Part shown: positions 15,590-16,490 of the stretch, piece by piece
Position numbering within the stretch: the first letter of the stretch is position 1
How the letters are laid out: each line of letters starts with the position of its first letter
Position numbers and translations under genes: made by a program
Notes under the pieces: model-generated
The model's database searches: none
What the model was told of the DNA's origin: nothing
The model's input: only the letters and a program-made list of their open reading frames with translations
Origin: Ruminococcaceae bacterium UBA2656
GTDB taxonomy: Bacteria > Bacillota > Clostridia > Oscillospirales > Acutalibacteraceae
Length of the DNA: 16,490 bases
Assembly (NCBI GenBank): GCA_002359465.1
Contig: DENA01000024.1
Coordinates: forward strand, 19,297-35,786
Direction of reading: 5' to 3'

Positions 15590-15624
15590 CAAATATTTTA
15601 AAAATTTTTATTTTATAATATTTG
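15590..15624. repeat. Inverted repeat over the oppA promoter candidate
   Basis: CAAATATT (15590-15597) and AATATTTG (15617-15624) are perfect 8-base inverted repeats 19 bases apart. The right arm abuts the -10 of the preferred oppA promoter. It could be an operator, but in such AT-rich DNA chance is possible. Confidence 0.4.
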
Positions 15625-15640
15625 AATAATAAATTAGCAA
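15612..15640 (-). promoter_or_regulatory. Candidate promoter of the oppABCDF operon
   Basis: On the minus strand TTGCTA (15640-15635) and TATAAA (15617-15612) are 17 bases apart and about 145 bases upstream of oppA. A second option lies just upstream: TTGGCA (15683-15678), 16 bases, TATAAG (15661-15656). Either or both could act; the leader shows no recognisable riboswitch or T-box. Confidence 0.5.
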
Positions 15641-15710
15641 AAACATCATAATGGCCTTATAACCAGTTTGACGTCTTTGCCAAATTTAAATTATTATTGT
15701 AATTTACATG

Positions 15711-15730
15711 TTACCACTTCAAAGTGATAA
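15711..15730. promoter_or_regulatory. Palindrome upstream of oppA, possible operator
   Basis: TTACCACTT-CA-AAGTGATAA is an inverted repeat of 9-base arms with one mismatch. It lies 70-90 bases upstream of the preferred opp promoter and about 30 bases upstream of the alternative one. Size and symmetry suit a dimeric regulator; the binding protein is not identifiable from the window. Confidence 0.4.
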
Positions 15731-15981
15731 AGTCAATAAAAGCTTTACAAAATTTAAATATTTATCTAATTTATTACAATTTTGCTATACAATTAATAAA
15801 GAATGAGTCAAAGTTTTAAATCATGGATAGAAGTCCGATTTCATTCCTTCTTTTTTGCTTCTTCTTTCTTTTTACGGCCTTTTGAATAATTTTGATATTC
15901 AATTGCATAAAAGATGAGCTTGATCAATATATTTCTTATATAAATCGGGTTTCATTATAAAATTATGGACTTCCAAATATT

Positions 15982-16138
15982 CAAAAAACAGACGCTCCGG
16001 TACTTTCAATTGCTTCTTTTATACCATCCACTTTATGGCATCTGAGATTACCCATAATTAAAAAATCGCCGTGACGAAGCGAGGGGGCCAAATCTCCTGT
16101 ATGTATTTTAAAAATATCGCACCATTGAGCGCTTCAGG
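15982..16138 (-). pseudogene. Decayed IS630-family transposase fragment
   Basis: Conceptual translation of the minus strand, with one frame change near 16080, reads ALNGAIFLKYIQEIW, then LRHGDFLIMGNLRCHKVDGI and KEAIESTGASVF. This follows the IS630 transposase core LNGxxFxxYVE-xLRPGDIVIMDNLxxHK-xxxxxAIxxAGA closely. The second catalytic Asp of the DDE triad (IMDNL) is Gly here (IMGNL). The reading frame is broken by the frame change and by TGA right after SVF. The conserved YSPDLNPIE with the final Glu is absent. Both the N-terminal and C-terminal parts are missing, and no terminal inverted repeats were recognised. It is a dead remnant of an insertion between opp and spoIIID. Confidence 0.75.
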
Positions 16139-16256
16139 TTACACGCTTGGCTTTCGTGTCTATCTGTCACACTCACTGACATGTACTATCTTTTTTATAT
16201 TCTTTGAGGAATTGCTGTAAGTCGGCAAAGTTGTTTCATCCCTTTTCCAACATCCT

Positions 16257-16286
16257 GTACTAATTTCCACCTCCCACGCATACTTA
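16257..16286 (+). promoter_or_regulatory. Possible sigma-E-type promoter of spoIIID
   Basis: CATACTTA (16279-16286) resembles the sigma-E -10 consensus CATACAnT and lies about 35 bases before the GTG. The matching -35, around GTACTAATT at 16257-16265, is poor. spoIIID is known to be sigma-E dependent in Bacillus, which motivated the search; the sequence match alone is weak. Confidence 0.3.
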
Positions 16287-16319
16287 TTTAGCAGTCGGAT
16301 TCGTTTGGAGGGTGGAACA

Positions 16320-16490
16320 GTGAAAGGTATTGTTGAAGAGCGCGCCGTAGAGCTCGGCGAATATATCATCAAAAACAGAACCACCGTGCGCGGCGCAGCA
16401 AAAAAATTTGGTGTCAGCAAAAGTACCGTACATAAGGATGTGGCGCAGCGTTTAAAATATGTCGATCCGCAGTTATACAGACAGGTCAAG
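16320..16490 (+). CDS. spoIIID: Sporulation transcriptional regulator SpoIIID, 5' part (3' end beyond window)
   Basis: SpoIIID is a small DNA-binding protein that acts in the mother cell during endospore formation, tuning sigma-E genes and the switch to sigma-K. The plus strand from GTG 16320 is open for 57 codons to the window edge. It reads (M)KGIVEERAVELGEYII, then TTVRGAAKKFGVSKSTVHKD and VAQRLKYVDPQLYRQVK. The helix-turn-helix at residues about 23-44, with GVSKSTVHKD, is the family hallmark. Family members are about 80-95 residues, so more than half is present. The GTG start is supported by GGAGGG 7-8 bases upstream and by alignment of the N-terminus with known SpoIIID. It shows that the host belongs to an endospore-forming lineage. 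Confidence 0.93.
   Translation, partial: MKGIVEERAVELGEYIIKNRTTVRGAAKKFGVSKSTVHKDVAQRLKYVDPQLYRQVK

Larger units (their letters stand above)
15468..16319. other. AT-rich intergenic region between the divergent oppA and spoIIID genes
   Basis: About 850 bases without an intact gene. From left to right it holds the opp leader and promoter candidates (15612-15683), inverted repeats (15590-15624 and 15711-15730), an AT-rich unassigned stretch (about 15731-15980), an IS630-type transposase remnant (15982-16138) and the probable spoIIID control region. The section 15480-16070 is strikingly richer in A and T than the genes on either side. Confidence 0.6.

Noticed and set aside
15682-15759. AAATTTAAAT repeated at 15682 and 15750 as possible operator pair
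   Set aside because: Low-complexity AT-rich DNA makes such a repeat likely by chance; no clear link to a promoter.
16141-16181. Small inverted repeats ACACG/CGTGT and TGTCA/TGACA upstream of spoIIID
   Set aside because: Arms are only 5 bases and no T run or promoter spacing supports a function.
16160-16489. 109-codon minus-strand open frame at the right edge
   Set aside because: It is the antisense shadow of spoIIID and its upstream region; the plus strand gives a clear family match.
1-16490. CRISPR arrays, tRNA or rRNA genes
   Set aside because: No regularly spaced direct repeats with unique spacers, and no cloverleaf or rRNA-like sequence was recognised on either strand.

Overview
The window looks like chromosome of an endospore-forming Firmicute of class Clostridia. 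It has strong AGGAGG-type ribosome sites, several TTG/GTG starts, a Gram-positive lipoprotein-anchored Opp transporter, a PepV-type dipeptidase, a long secreted multidomain surface protein and, at the right edge, the start of the sporulation regulator SpoIIID. Base composition is moderate in the genes and very AT-rich in one intergenic stretch (about 15480-16070). I cannot name genus or species from sequence alone.

Layout. (1) 1-1033, minus: the N-terminal part of a large MalT/LuxR-type ATP-dependent regulator, cut by the window edge, with its own sigma-A-like promoter. (2) 1267-4506, minus: a 1079-residue secreted protein made of a signal peptide, seven propeller-like repeats, an InlB-type repeat, BspA-type leucine-rich repeats and Ig-like regions, flanked by a terminator and a promoter. 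(3) 4854-8674, minus: three peptidase genes read in the order iadA (isoaspartyl dipeptidase), M42 aminopeptidase, PepV-like M20 dipeptidase, closed by a strong terminator at 4737-4792. (4) 8849-9733, plus: a divergently read MurR/RpiR-type regulator ending in its own terminator. (5) 9855-15467, minus: a complete oligopeptide ABC transporter, oppA-oppB-oppC-oppD-oppF in transcription order. (6) 15468-16319: an 850-base AT-rich intergenic region holding the opp promoter candidates, inverted repeats and a decayed IS630-family transposase remnant. (7) 16320 to the end, plus: the first 57 codons of spoIIID.

How it works together (inference from context): OppABCDF brings in peptides; the M42 enzyme trims N-terminal residues; the M20 enzyme cleaves dipeptides; IadA hydrolyses the beta-aspartyl dipeptides that ordinary peptidases leave behind. 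The RpiR-type regulator sits between the peptidase cluster and the transporter, and shares a compact promoter region with iadA. This makes it the obvious candidate controller. The most noteworthy items are this isoaspartyl-peptide uptake and salvage locus under a SIS-domain regulator, the seven-repeat propeller surface protein beside a MalT-like regulator, several unusual hairpins and palindromes between genes, and the dead IS630 remnant beside spoIIID.
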